From Clostridiales bacterium (GTDB lineage Bacteria; Bacillota; Clostridia; Christensenellales; Aristaeellaceae), in the NCBI GenBank assembly GCA_015056395.1, contig SVGK01000001.1:1-37915 (forward strand): a stretch of 37,915 nt of DNA, in the 5' to 3' direction. Every line of letters starts with the position of its first letter. Positions within the stretch are counted from its first letter, which is position 1. Positions 28,720 through 37,541 of the stretch are shown in pieces. The notes beneath the pieces were generated by a model. That model did not search any database and was not told the DNA's origin. It worked only from the letters and a program-made list of their open reading frames with translations. The position numbers and the translations under genes are program-made.

Positions 28720-30945
28720 TTACCTATGTACCACGACCGACCACTTCTTCTTCGAGTCCGTCTCGACCTTCGCTTCTCCGTCCTTCATCGTGACGGTATA
28801 TGTCGCCGCGACGCGGCCCTTCAGATCGTACAGCGTCACCGTGCGGCTCTCGTCCTCCGGCAGCGCGAACACGTGCAGCTCCACGTCGTCCTCGTAGTCA
28901 TAGTCCGGCCTGTCGTCGCGCGCGCCCAGCGGCAGCACGGTGCCCGGGCGCACCATCAGGGGGAGCGTCATGAAGCCGTGCGTCTCGCGCTGCCAGCGGC
29001 CGCCCTGCGCCTTCGCGCCGGTCAGCAGGTTCGTCCATTCGCCCTCCGGCAGGTAGTAGTCCACGCGGCCGTCCGCCCTGAAGATCGGCGCGGCCAACAG
29101 GCTCTCGCCGAACATGTACTGCCTGTCGAGTGTGTCGCACGCGGGATCCTGCGGGAATTCGAGCATCATGGGGCGCATCATGGGCGTGCCGTGCTCGTGC
29201 GCCTCGACCATCGCGGCGTAGAGATAGGGCATGAGCCTGCACTTGAGCCGCGCGAACGCGCGCACCACGTCCACGCTCTCTTCGTCGAACAGCCACGGCA
29301 CGCGGTAGCTGTTCGAGCCGTGCAGGCGGCTGTGCGAGGACAGCATGCCGAACTGCACCCACCGCTTGTACACGTCCGCGGGCGCCGTCGATTCGAAGCC
29401 CGATATGTCGTGCGACCAGAAGCCGAAGCCCGAGTGGCTCATCGAGAGGCCCGCGCGCAGCGTCTCGGCCATGGAGACATAGCTTGCGGAGTTGTCGCCG
29501 CCCCAGTGCACGGGGAACTGCTGGGAGCCTGCCGTGGCGCTGCGCGCGAACAGTATCGCCTCGCCCTCGCCGCGCGCCTCCTTGATGGTCTCGAACACCA
29601 TCTGATTGTAGAGGAACGTGTAGTAGTTGTGCATGTGCAGCGGGCTCGAGCCGTCGTGATAGGCGATGTCCTTCACGGGGATCCTTTCGCCGAAATCCGT
29701 CTTCAGGCAGTCCACGCCCATGTCCAGCAGCTTTTTGAGATAGCCGCAGTACCACTTGCGCGCGTCCGGGTTCGTCACGTCGATTATGCCCATGCCTGCC
29801 TGCCACAGGTCGGTCTGCCACACGTCGCCGTTCGTCTTTTTGAGCAGGTAGCCATGCTCCATGCCCTCCCTGAACAGCGGCGACTGCTGCGCGATGTAGG
29901 GGTTGATCCAGCAGCACAGCTTCAGGCCCTTCTCGTGATAGCGCCTGAGCATGCCCTCCGGGTCCGGGAAGGTGTCCGGGTCCCAGGCGAAGTCGCACCA
30001 GTTGTAGCCCTTCATCCAGAAGCAGTCGAAGTGGAACACGGACAACGGTATGCCGCGCTCCGCCATGCCGTCTATGAACGAGGAGGCGGTGCCCTCGTCG
30101 TAGTTCGTCGTGAAGGAGGTCGAGAGCCACAGACCGAAGCTCCAGGCGGGCAGCAGCGGCGGGCGGCCCGTCATGGCCGTGTAGAGGTCCAGCGTGCCCT
30201 TGGGCGTGCCGCCGTAGATCACGTCGTAGGTGAGCGTCTCGCCCTCGGTGGAGAACTGCACGCGCTCGACCTTCTCGCTGGCGACCTCGAAGCTCACGTC
30301 GGAGGTGTCCTCGACGAACACGCCGTAGCCGCGGTTCGTCATGTAGAAGGGTATGTTCTTGTACGCCAGCTCGGAAGCCGTGCCGCCGTCCGCGTTCCAC
30401 ATGTCCACGGACTGCCCGTTCTTGACGTAGGGTGTGAAGCGCTCGCCCAGGCCGTATATGTTCTCGCCCACGTCCAGCATGAGGCTGTCGGACATGTAGC
30501 ATTTGCCGGTGTCGCGGTCGTATGCGTGCGCCATGCCGTGGTAGCCGGAGGAGGTGATGATCTCGCCTTTCTCGTTCAGGAAGTCGAGATGCCAGCCGGC
30601 CTCGCCCCTGGAGACGCGCGCGGTCAGGTCGCCGGACGTGAACGACGCGGAGGCGTCGTCCTCGCGGACGACGCATGCGGCGGGCCGTTCGTTCACGGCG
30701 AACGAGGGCGTCTTCAGCGCCCTGCCCGCGAAGTGCGTGACGCGCACGCGTATCACGTTCGGCATGGGCGACGTGAACGTGACGTCCAATGTCGCGCCGT
30801 TCAATATGTCGCCGCGCTGCCTGACGGGGCGGCAGGCCGCCAGCACGTGCAGGCTCTCGTCCGTACCTTCGACGCGCACGCACTGCGTGGCGTAGTCCAT
30901 CTGGAAGTTCTCGCGTATCAGCCAGTAGCCGCGGGTGAATTTCAT
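28720..30945 (-). CDS. yicI: GH31 alpha-xylosidase (YicI-like)
   Basis: Glycoside hydrolase family 31; predicted to remove alpha-linked xylose from xyloglucan or isoprimeverose-type oligosaccharides. The 741-residue protein closely follows the YicI layout. The catalytic nucleophile lies in LKTDFGERIP (Asp near residue 417) and the acid/base in HWGGDN (Asp near 484), close to the positions in E. coli YicI. LSTSFTTNYDEG, HFDCFWMKGYNWCDFAWD and FGFWSHDISGFE are also typical. There is no signal peptide, so it acts in the cytoplasm on imported sugars. The ATG at 30945 follows AAGAAGTGG; an earlier in-frame ATG at 30984 has no ribosome site. It is 25 nt downstream of a nucleoside hydrolase gene. 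Alpha-glucosidase activity is the main alternative. Confidence 0.9.
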   Translation of the reverse strand: MKFTRGYWLIRENFQMDYATQCVRVEGTDESLHVLAACRPVRQRGDILNGATLDVTFTSPMPNVIRVRVTHFAGRALKTPSFAVNERPAACVVREDDASASFTSGDLTARVSRGEAGWHLDFLNEKGEIITSSGYHGMAHAYDRDTGKCYMSDSLMLDVGENIYGLGERFTPYVKNGQSVDMWNADGGTASELAYKNIPFYMTNRGYGVFVEDTSDVSFEVASEKVERVQFSTEGETLTYDVIYGGTPKGTLDLYTAMTGRPPLLPAWSFGLWLSTSFTTNYDEGTASSFIDGMAERGIPLSVFHFDCFWMKGYNWCDFAWDPDTFPDPEGMLRRYHEKGLKLCCWINPYIAQQSPLFREGMEHGYLLKKTNGDVWQTDLWQAGMGIIDVTNPDARKWYCGYLKKLLDMGVDCLKTDFGERIPVKDIAYHDGSSPLHMHNYYTFLYNQMVFETIKEARGEGEAILFARSATAGSQQFPVHWGGDNSASYVSMAETLRAGLSMSHSGFGFWSHDISGFESTAPADVYKRWVQFGMLSSHSRLHGSNSYRVPWLFDEESVDVVRAFARLKCRLMPYLYAAMVEAHEHGTPMMRPMMLEFPQDPACDTLDRQYMFGESLLAAPIFRADGRVDYYLPEGEWTNLLTGAKAQGGRWQRETHGFMTLPLMVRPGTVLPLGARDDRPDYDYEDDVELHVFALPEDESRTVTLYDLKGRVAATYTVTMKDGEAKVETDSKKKWSVVVHR

Positions 30946-30970
30946 GTGGTCCACTTCTTTCTTATGATGT

Positions 30971-31873
30971 TCAATGGTTTGCAAGCTTTGTGTACAGGTC
31001 CCGGAATATCGCGTTGCGGTCGCAGAAGTACGCCACGCGCATCAGGTGGCGGCGGCTGTCGAACGCCCAGTGGCCGTCGTCGGTGAGCATCGGCGCGTGC
31101 TCCAGCGTGCTGGGGAGCCAGTCCGCGTGGTTGAGCCATGCGATGGTCGATACGTCCCAGATCTCCTTGTTCCACGCGAACGGGTCGTCCGCGTAGGCGG
31201 AGAACAGCTCAAGCAGCGCGTCCGACACGGCGTTTTTGCCGCCGATCGCCTCGCGCATCTCGGGTATGCTCGTCAGCAGGTGCGACGCCACGCCCAGGCA
31301 CGGGATCTGCACGAGGGGCACGCCGGAGTCGAACAGCACGCGCGTGGCGAAGATGTCCTGTGAAAGGTTGAATTCCCTCGCGTACGGGAAATGGTGCGGC
31401 TGCCCTCCAAGCCACACGACCACGATGCTGTCTGCGATGTCCGGCGCCATCAGTATCGCCGAGGCGATGTTGACGGGGCAGGCGATGGAGACGGCGTAGA
31501 GGCATTCGCCCTTCGGCATGGCGCGTGCGCGTTCGATCAGGTCGCGCGCCGCCGGGCTGTCCACCGGCGCGTCCGCCGCCGCCATGTAGCAGCGCGCCCC
31601 CTCGTACACGGGAGGCTTTTCGGGAATGTCCAGCTTGTTTAGCAGGCGCAGTATCTCGTCGCGGCTCTTGAGCATGCCGTCCTCCGGGCCTGTCGAGCGT
31701 GCGTTCGTGAACGGCGCGGCGTACACCGCCTGCACGTGCATGCGTTCGGGCGAGAGCAGCGCGTAGCAGAGGGCGAACTGATCGTCCACTTCGTTGTAGG
31801 TGTCCGTGTCGAGCACCATCTCGACAGGACCGGCCGGCGGGGACAGGCGGGCGAGGCGTGTGAGGTCGTCCAT
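30971..31873 (-). CDS. inosine-uridine nucleoside hydrolase family protein
   Basis: Belongs to the calcium-dependent IU-nucleoside hydrolases, which cleave the N-glycosidic bond of nucleosides to ribose and base. The metal-binding signature is near the N terminus: LDTDTYNEVDDQFAL (Asp22 to Asp31). In the classical family the motif is DxDxxxDDxxA; here TYNEVDD keeps the paired aspartates. VWLGGQPHHFPYAREFN and QIPCLGVASHLL match later family segments. It has 300 residues and is cytoplasmic. The ATG at 31873 follows AAAGGAG; a frame extended to 31957 has no ribosome site. It lies between an AlbA-type regulator and alpha-xylosidase on the same strand, so its natural substrate may be a sugar conjugate rather than a common nucleoside. 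Confidence 0.82.
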   Translation of the reverse strand: MDDLTRLARLSPPAGPVEMVLDTDTYNEVDDQFALCYALLSPERMHVQAVYAAPFTNARSTGPEDGMLKSRDEILRLLNKLDIPEKPPVYEGARCYMAAADAPVDSPAARDLIERARAMPKGECLYAVSIACPVNIASAILMAPDIADSIVVVWLGGQPHHFPYAREFNLSQDIFATRVLFDSGVPLVQIPCLGVASHLLTSIPEMREAIGGKNAVSDALLELFSAYADDPFAWNKEIWDVSTIAWLNHADWLPSTLEHAPMLTDDGHWAFDSRRHLMRVAYFCDRNAIFRDLYTKLANH

Positions 31874-31913
31874 GGAGGGGCTCCTTTCCGGTCGCGCCTT
31901 GGCGCGGCCTGCG

Positions 31914-33353
31914 TCAGCGCGCAGCGATATACTTCTGGCTGGGGCTCTTGGGCACATCCGGCATCGTCAAAAGTATCAGGCCCTCTTCGACGAGGGGCTG
32001 GACGATGTGCGACATCGTGTAATACCTTGACTTCCCGGTGAAGGAGGTGAGCTCTGCCCTGGTCCGCGGTACCGAACAGTAGCGTATCACCGCTTTATGG
32101 ATGTCGCTTTTGTCGATCTCGTCCTGCGGGATGTCGGCGCTGTTGTAAAAGGTTATCCTGAACGTTCCCCTTGAGATGTCGAAGACTGGTTCGGGAAGGT
32201 TCGCCTTTTGCAGTTCCTTTCGGATCGTCGGGATGCCCGAATATCTGTTTTCAAAGATCCTGAGCAGCTCCATGATGTTTGCCAGTACGGGATTCCTCGT
32301 CTCAGGCCGGCCCGTTCCCAGCAGTTCGACGGAGCCGCCGCCAAACAGACCGCCCTTGCTGATGATCGTCAAACGATCCCGATACATTTCGATGCTCACG
32401 GGCGTGCTTTCGGTCAGCATGCTGTAATCCCGGTGGATCAGCGCGTTCAGTATGGCTTCACGCACGGCGATGACGGGGTATTCATCCTTGTCCATGCGCT
32501 TTCCGTCGGCTGACACGATCGTCTTCGTCCGCATGTTCCTCCGGACAAAATCCATGGCGTCGTCCAGCATTTCCGGGATCGCGCCGGTGATCCTCATGTT
32601 GTCCAGGAAACGGGCGCCGTCCATGTCCGTATCGCCCATCTCTGTTCCGGGGAGGGACACGGCCGTGATGCACAGTTGGGGAAAGCATGCCTGCGGATAG
32701 CGGGAAAAGGAGAGCACGGCGGCCAATGTCGGGACGCCGTTTACGGTGACGCCCATGAGCTCAAGTATCTCCGAATCTGACAGCGCGGCCAGGTTCTTTC
32801 GTTCTCTCTTTACGGAGCGCAGGTATTCTGCCAGTCGCTCCTGATCGAACAGGTCCATTCGCGCTTCCGGCACGAGACGCAGCTCATCGTGTACTCTCCT
32901 TCGGAAGGCTTCAAAGGTGTATATCTCGTATTCGCTCATCGGCTCGTCCGCATCGCCGACGCGGACATATGAACCTTTCAGCCTTCCCGCACCTTTGTAA
33001 AAGACCGGCCGATCGTAGTATTCGACCGGCGGGATCTCGGCGGAAAGCACGGGGCGTCCGTCGATGACCGCGCTTGTGAATACGACCCGTACCTTAGGCT
33101 CCATTTGATCGCATGCTTCCATGGCCTTCTTCTGCGCGTCTTCCAGATCGTATACGCCGTTGACGGCGCAGCCGTCTTTTTCCGAAACGCCGAATATGAT
33201 CGTTCCGCCCTCGTTCTGATTGGAGAAGGAGGAGAGCGTATCATAGATCCGCCTGGGGAAGCCCTTCTCGGCGGCCTTCAGCTCTACGGTCTGCGATTCG
33301 GCCTGATGCTTTTGTATCCTCCGGACGAGGCGCGTCAGCTCTTCTTCACGCAT
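31914..33353 (-). CDS. AlbA/Schlafen-type ATP-binding regulator
   Basis: A 479-residue protein of the group annotated as putative transcriptional regulators with a Schlafen AlbA_2 domain. The N-terminal AlbA_2 fold is seen at ESQTVELKAAEKGFPRRIYD, with SSFSNQNEGGTIIFGV and GSYVRVGDADEPMS. A GHKL-type ATPase-like region follows (AVREAILNALIHRDYS, DRLTIISKGGLFGG), and the C terminus is a winged-helix-like segment (VPRTRAELTSFTGKSRYYT). Such proteins often regulate adjacent genes. The ATG at 33353 follows AGGAGG. A strong promoter and two direct repeats lie upstream. The nucleoside hydrolase gene follows 40 nt downstream on the same strand. Confidence 0.85.
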   Translation of the reverse strand: MREEELTRLVRRIQKHQAESQTVELKAAEKGFPRRIYDTLSSFSNQNEGGTIIFGVSEKDGCAVNGVYDLEDAQKKAMEACDQMEPKVRVVFTSAVIDGRPVLSAEIPPVEYYDRPVFYKGAGRLKGSYVRVGDADEPMSEYEIYTFEAFRRRVHDELRLVPEARMDLFDQERLAEYLRSVKRERKNLAALSDSEILELMGVTVNGVPTLAAVLSFSRYPQACFPQLCITAVSLPGTEMGDTDMDGARFLDNMRITGAIPEMLDDAMDFVRRNMRTKTIVSADGKRMDKDEYPVIAVREAILNALIHRDYSMLTESTPVSIEMYRDRLTIISKGGLFGGGSVELLGTGRPETRNPVLANIMELLRIFENRYSGIPTIRKELQKANLPEPVFDISRGTFRITFYNSADIPQDEIDKSDIHKAVIRYCSVPRTRAELTSFTGKSRYYTMSHIVQPLVEEGLILLTMPDVPKSPSQKYIAAR

Positions 33354-33385
33354 GGGTCGGCATCCTCCTGCTGATTTCTGACATG

Positions 33386-33414
33386 ATTTTAAACAAAAAC
33401 GGGAATGATGTCAA
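33386..33414 (-). promoter_or_regulatory. promoter of the AlbA-type regulator gene
   Basis: On the minus strand TTGACA (33414-33409), a 17-bp spacer and TAAAAT (33391-33386), 32 nt before the start codon. Confidence 0.82.
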
Positions 33415-33424
33415 GAGAAACATG

Positions 33425-33456
33425 GACTTGCCAACAAAAATAAGTGACTTGCCAAC
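33425..33456. promoter_or_regulatory. paired direct repeats, candidate regulator site
   Basis: GACTTGCCAAC occurs at 33425-33435 and 33446-33456, spaced 21 bp apart (two helical turns) and just upstream of the -35 box of the divergently read regulator gene. This is the geometry of a dimeric activator or autoregulator site. Confidence 0.55.
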
Positions 33457-33481
33457 TTATTCTGCCAGGATGCAAACCTTC

Positions 33482-34642
33482 TCAGCTCTCCGTCCCGTCA
33501 TCCTCCGCCGCGACCCTTTCCTCGATCCACCGGCACACGGCCTGCGTGGCGCGTCCGGTCTCGCATATGCCGTAGAAGCGGCCGACCTGGGCGCTCACGT
33601 CCGGAAGGTCGGGCAGGCGCCTGAGCATGTCCATTAGCTGTTCCTCGCTGAGCGCGGCCATGTGCGGGCACTCGTCCATGTCGAAGTACATCTGCCTGTC
33701 ATTGGCGGCGAACTGCGCGCGGTCGGGCTGGTAGAGTATCACGGGACGCCTGAGCAGTATGAAATCGCCCGCGCAGGAGCTGTAGTCGGTGATGAGCAGG
33801 TCGCTTGCGAGCATGAGATCCGTCATCTCGGGCCAGCGCGACACGTCGCGGCAGCGCGCCGTGCCGAAGTCCGCGCCGGCGTTCAGGTCGTGCGCGCGCC
33901 CCAGCGCGATCCACGGGTGGCCCGTGCCTTCCTCGAGCGCGTTGAGCGCGCGGTCGAGCGAAAAGCCGGAGGACTGTATGCCGCCCACGGTCTCGTTGCG
34001 GAACGTCGGCGCATAGAGCAGCACGCCCGCGCCTTCGGGCAGGCCCAGCGCGCGCCGTGCGCTTTCGGTATCGGCCTCGGTCGCGTTCACCAGCGCGTCG
34101 TTGCGCGGTATGCCCTGCGCCATGACCTCGCCCGCATAGCCGAAGGCGCTGCGGTAGAGCGAAACGCCGAAGCGGCTGCCGGCCACGGCCAGGTCCATCT
34201 GCTTCCCGTCCGGGTAGCCGGGGGAGGGGTCCAGGTCGTTGAGCATCTTCTTGAAGCCGCGGTCGCCGTGCCAGGTCTGCACGTAGAGCTGGTCCGGGAA
34301 TTTGAGCATGTAGACGGGGCGGTTGTAGTTGTCCACGATCGCCCGGGCCGTCGAGATCTCCCACAGCGCGCGGGGCGTGTGCGGCCGCACGGTCCGCACG
34401 CCCTCAGGCACGGACGCGCCGCGCGGGACCTGCCAGACGAAGTCCCAGTCGGGATGTCGCTTCAGGAGCAGCTCGCATATGGCGCGCGGGCTGTCGGAAT
34501 ACTGCCGGCCGCGGAAGCTCGAAAAGAAGATCTTCGTGCGCCTGACGCCCGCTGCGTGCGCAAGGCGCATGAAACACCGCCCAAGCCACTTTCGGGGCAT
34601 GAGCAGCGCGCGGTAGAGCCGGGGCAGGCGGTGTATGTTCAT
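33482..34642 (-). CDS. CDP-glycerol glycerophosphotransferase family protein
   Basis: A 386-residue TagB/TagF-type glycosyl-carrier transferase (PF04464) that adds glycerol phosphate, or a similar unit, from a CDP-activated donor to wall teichoic acid or a related polymer at the cytoplasmic membrane face. Family motifs are present: FSSFRGRQYSDSPRAI, VQTWHGDRGFKKM, MAQGIPRNDALV, LLYAPTFRNE, and the catalytic region SDLLITDYSSCAGDFILLRRP. It lacks an N-terminal glycosyltransferase domain. It lies 8 nt downstream of a LicD-like gene, forming a wall-polymer pair. The ATG at 34642 is the first in frame. The transferred polyol cannot be told from sequence. Confidence 0.9.
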   Translation of the reverse strand: MNIHRLPRLYRALLMPRKWLGRCFMRLAHAAGVRRTKIFFSSFRGRQYSDSPRAICELLLKRHPDWDFVWQVPRGASVPEGVRTVRPHTPRALWEISTARAIVDNYNRPVYMLKFPDQLYVQTWHGDRGFKKMLNDLDPSPGYPDGKQMDLAVAGSRFGVSLYRSAFGYAGEVMAQGIPRNDALVNATEADTESARRALGLPEGAGVLLYAPTFRNETVGGIQSSGFSLDRALNALEEGTGHPWIALGRAHDLNAGADFGTARCRDVSRWPEMTDLMLASDLLITDYSSCAGDFILLRRPVILYQPDRAQFAANDRQMYFDMDECPHMAALSEEQLMDMLRRLPDLPDVSAQVGRFYGICETGRATQAVCRWIEERVAAEDDGTES

Positions 34643-34650
34643 GGCGGTAT

Positions 34651-35553
34651 TCAGGGCTTCGACTCAAGCGCCGGGAACTGCGCCTTGAGCTTCGCGTGAT
34701 CTTCCTTCTTCATCGTGACGTAGTTCAGGTGGGGCCAGCGCTCGTCCTCGGGCGGCAGCTGCATGTAATCGCCGAATATGCCCGTCAGGTATTCGTGCCA
34801 GCAGGACATGGCCGGCAGCTGCCTGCCCTCGAACGAGAGCGTCACGGGCTTCTCATAGGCGTCCAGCGGCATGGCCTCGCCGGGGCCGTAGCGTCCGCCG
34901 GTCACGCAGCCCACCTTGCCCGTGGAGCCGTAGGGCACCGCCTTGCCCAGCCTGTCTATGCGGCCGGACCAGAACTTCGGGCCCAGCAGCGCGCCGGGTA
35001 TCCACGCGCACAGGTGGCGTATCTTGTAGAGCCTGCGCGGCCCGTGCCAGAACTTCCAGTAGGCGCCGAAGTTGTAGCGGTTCAGCTTGTAGCGGCGCTT
35101 ATAGATCCTTTCGATCGCCCGGGGGTCGTCCGGCAGACCGTCCACGGGCAGTATGTCGATCCAGGCGTAGGGGCCCGAGGCGGGCACCAGGTTCTTGCGC
35201 TGCACGGGCGCGCTCAGGTCGTATATGCGCGCGAACGGGCGGCAGAAGCGGCCGTTCTCCGTGCAGGCGAACATGGTGCCCGGCGCGATCTCGCCGCGCT
35301 GCATGAGCTGAAGCAGTCTTTGGTAGTCGGGACGCGCCATGAAGAGGTCCAGATCGTCGTCCCACGGTATGAAGCCGCCGTGCCGCACCGCGCCCAGCAG
35401 CGTGCCGCCGCACAGGTAGTATTTGAGCCCGTGCGCATCGCAGTATGCGGTGAAGAGGTCCAGCAGCCGCAGGCACAGCGCGTGTATGTCGTTTATGTCC
35501 AGCACGACCTCGCCGGGCCCCGCGGGCCGCTCGGGAAACTTCTGTCTGGTCAA
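34651..35553 (-). CDS. LicD family phosphotransferase
   Basis: LicD proteins transfer phosphocholine or related phospho-substituents from a CDP donor to teichoic acids or other glycans. The hallmark nucleotidyltransferase-like motif is intact: YYLCGGTLLGAVRHGGFIPW followed by DDDLDL (Asp65-Asp69). It has 300 residues, cytoplasmic. The start is TTG at 35553 behind GGGGTG; no ATG lies near the conserved N terminus and a far-upstream ATG (35751) is beyond the promoter. It is the first gene of a two-gene unit with the CDP-glycerol transferase. No choline uptake or CDP-choline gene is in the window, so the decorating group is uncertain. Confidence 0.88.
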   Translation of the reverse strand: MTRQKFPERPAGPGEVVLDINDIHALCLRLLDLFTAYCDAHGLKYYLCGGTLLGAVRHGGFIPWDDDLDLFMARPDYQRLLQLMQRGEIAPGTMFACTENGRFCRPFARIYDLSAPVQRKNLVPASGPYAWIDILPVDGLPDDPRAIERIYKRRYKLNRYNFGAYWKFWHGPRRLYKIRHLCAWIPGALLGPKFWSGRIDRLGKAVPYGSTGKVGCVTGGRYGPGEAMPLDAYEKPVTLSFEGRQLPAMSCWHEYLTGIFGDYMQLPPEDERWPHLNYVTMKKEDHAKLKAQFPALESKP

Positions 35554-35595
35554 GTGGCGTTCACCCCGTTCAAAGGATATATAAGGATGCAAGGA

Positions 35596-35625
35596 ATTAT
35601 AGCACAGCCCGTGCGCGCCTGTCAA
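35596..35625 (-). promoter_or_regulatory. promoter of the licD-like unit
   Basis: On the minus strand a perfect TTGACA (35625-35620), an 18-bp spacer and an extended -10 TGCTATAAT with TATAAT at 35601-35596, 42 nt before the TTG start. Confidence 0.85.
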
Positions 35626-35700
35626 ACGGCGCGGGCGGCCGTGACGGGGACTGTCACAGTTTTGTCCGCAAGTTGCCCATCTCTTTTTACCGCCGCGGCA

Positions 35701-35729
35701 TTGACCTTTTCCTTGCAGGGCGATATGAT
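35701..35729 (+). promoter_or_regulatory. promoter of the L,D-transpeptidase gene
   Basis: TTGACC (35701-35706), a 17-bp spacer and TATGAT (35724-35729), about 120 nt before the start. It is divergent from the licD-like promoter. Confidence 0.75.
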
Positions 35730-35850
35730 TTATCCATGAGGGTATGCGCAACGCGTCCTGTCGTCGGGAACATTCCCAGGGCGCGGCGCGTCAAATGTAC
35801 CTGTTGGCATCATGCATGCATGACATGCGGAGAGGCGGTATAAAAGGGCG

Positions 35851-37101
35851 ATGTCCAAAAGAATATTCCTGATACTGGCTGTGGCCGCGCTGCTTGCGCT
35901 GGCGCTGGGCGCGGCGCACGCGGAGACCATGATCTTCTTCGAAGGCGAGTCGGGCTCCGGCATCACGTTTTTGCAGCAGGAGCTGATCAAGCTGGGCTAT
36001 CTGCAGGGCGAGGCTGACGGCGTGTACGGCGACGGCACGGCGCAGGCGGTGATGAACTACTCGCGCGAGCGCGACGTCTACGCGCAGGGCGGCGTGAGCC
36101 TTTCCATGATACGCTGCCTGTATGACGAGCTGCACGAGGGCACCATGAACGTGGGCTCCCGCGGCACGGGCGTGTACGCGGTGCAGTCGCTTTTGAACGT
36201 GTACGGCTTCCTGGACGAGCAGCCGGACGGCGTGTTCGGCGAGAACACCAAGAAGGCCGTGCGCGCCTACATGGAGTACATGGCGGAGCCCGCCGTGGAG
36301 TACTTCGAGAAGGAAGTCGAGGCGCGCGTGGCCGAGGTGACCAGCCAGCCCACGCAAGAGGACGAGATCCCCGATGAGGTGGACATACCGCTGATCACGA
36401 TGGAGAACGTGATCACGGACGGCAAGCTGACCGAGCGCTGGATCAACTTCATGTTCAGCGGCACGGCCATCGCGGGCCGCACGGTGCAGTCCGGCGACAG
36501 CGGCGAGGATGTGCAGCGCCTGCAGCGCAGGCTCAAGAACTTAGGCTACATCTATTCCGGCACGGACGGCAACTTCGGCGACAACACCGTGCGCGCGCTC
36601 AAGTACTTCCAGCGCCTGAACGGGCTGGCCGAGACGGGCGTGTGCGACACGGAGACGCAGTGGATGATCTATTCGCGCAACGCCGTGGCCTCAGACAAGT
36701 ACGTGATGCCCTATATGGCGAAGGTCAGCTGCTCGAAGAACAAGGTCTACATATACGGCTGGACGGGCGCGGGCTACGACACGCTGGTCAAGGAATTCAC
36801 CTGCACCACGGGCGCGGCGGGCACGCCGACCATCAAGGGCACGTTCCAGGCGATCGGCCCGATCTCCGAGTGGTACTACATGGCGAACTCGTCCGTGTGG
36901 GTGCGCTACGCGTTCCAGATACAGGGCAACTACTTCTTCCATTCGCTGCTGTACGGCTACAAGGGCCAGGAGCGCCCCTCCTCCGCGTCGGTGCACAACC
37001 TGGGCCGCAACGCCTCGCACGGCTGCATACGCCTGGCGCTTGAGGACGTGAAGTGGATCTACATGAACTGCACGCCCGGCATGACGGTGGAGATCACCTG
37101 A
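35851..37101 (+). CDS. secreted L,D-transpeptidase with peptidoglycan-binding repeats
   Basis: A 416-residue extracytoplasmic enzyme predicted to make 3-3 or related cross-links in peptidoglycan. A signal peptide (MSKRIFLILAVAALLALALG) is followed by three peptidoglycan-binding type 1 modules: FLQQELIKLGYLQGEADGVY, VQSLLNVYGFLDEQPDGVFG and LQRRLKNLGYIYSGTDGNFG. The C-terminal YkuD domain carries the catalytic motif HNLGRNASHGCIRL with Cys392. A variable spacer (TSQPTQEDEIPDEVD) separates modules two and three. The ATG at 35851 has only a weak, close AAAAGGG ribosome site. The gene is divergent from wall-polymer genes, so the locus concerns the cell envelope. Some YkuD proteins attach polymers or proteins instead of cross-linking. 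Confidence 0.92.
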   Translation: MSKRIFLILAVAALLALALGAAHAETMIFFEGESGSGITFLQQELIKLGYLQGEADGVYGDGTAQAVMNYSRERDVYAQGGVSLSMIRCLYDELHEGTMNVGSRGTGVYAVQSLLNVYGFLDEQPDGVFGENTKKAVRAYMEYMAEPAVEYFEKEVEARVAEVTSQPTQEDEIPDEVDIPLITMENVITDGKLTERWINFMFSGTAIAGRTVQSGDSGEDVQRLQRRLKNLGYIYSGTDGNFGDNTVRALKYFQRLNGLAETGVCDTETQWMIYSRNAVASDKYVMPYMAKVSCSKNKVYIYGWTGAGYDTLVKEFTCTTGAAGTPTIKGTFQAIGPISEWYYMANSSVWVRYAFQIQGNYFFHSLLYGYKGQERPSSASVHNLGRNASHGCIRLALEDVKWIYMNCTPGMTVEIT

Positions 37102-37102
37102 A

Positions 37103-37134
37103 GAATGAGTAAAGAGTAATGAGGAATGAGTAAA
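37103..37134. repeat. short GAATGAGTAA direct repeats
   Basis: GAATGAGTAA occurs twice with a related GAGTAATGAG between, directly after the transpeptidase stop. It resembles the other A+T-rich short repeat runs at 517-549, 2787-2882, 3309-3345 and 11328-11354. Confidence 0.55.
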
Positions 37135-37137
37135 CGG

Positions 37138-37174
37138 AGACCCGCTTCCCGGTATCGGGAGGCGGGTCTGTTTG
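37138..37174. terminator. terminator after the L,D-transpeptidase gene
   Basis: AGACCCGCTTCCCG pairs with CGGGAGGCGGGTCT (one mismatch) around GTAT, followed by GTTT. It lies between convergent genes. Confidence 0.85.
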
Positions 37175-37207
37175 GATGGACCGGATGGGCGTTGAGCACG
37201 GTTGCCA

Positions 37208-37525
37208 TCAACTTATGACGTTCCCCAGGTCCTCATCGAAATGGCCAACGGCGACGATGACCGCTTCCGATGCTTCAACGTAAAAGACCATGAAGTAGTC
37301 GTGCCGCACAAAGTTGATACGACGCAGGCCGCGTTCTTTCATCAATGGATGACTCCCGATCCGCAGCGCTCCTGCCGATTTGGAAAGGAGTTCCCGCGTT
37401 TCGTCATAGTCGACCAGATATGCTTCGGCGGCGTCGGGGTTCATCAGCACGTTCCTGATGTACAGATAGTGGCGCAATGTATCCGCATCTGCGTCCCGGG
37501 TCGATGAGACGTGGTATTTTTGCAT
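37208..37525 (-). CDS. RelE/ParE-superfamily toxin
   Basis: The 105-residue product has the RelE/ParE pattern: an N-terminal strand and helix pair (YHVSSTRDADADTLRHYLYI), a middle GALRIGSHPLMKERGLRRINFVRHDYFMVFYV hairpin (the common R-x-x-x-F/L-x-x-Y-x-I/V-F-Y core), and a terminal VIVAVGHFDEDLGNVIS. Members inhibit translation or gyrase. The ATG at 37525 follows CAGGAG. It starts 16 nt after the stop of a small upstream gene, the usual antitoxin-toxin order. It differs clearly from the toxin at 17109-17435. Confidence 0.82.
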   Translation of the reverse strand: MQKYHVSSTRDADADTLRHYLYIRNVLMNPDAAEAYLVDYDETRELLSKSAGALRIGSHPLMKERGLRRINFVRHDYFMVFYVEASEAVIVAVGHFDEDLGNVIS

Positions 37526-37541
37526 AGATCTGCTCCTGCCA

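Noticed and set aside
28726-31086. 786-residue plus-strand open frame opposite GH31
   Set aside because: It is an antisense shadow. GH31 catalytic motifs are on the minus strand.
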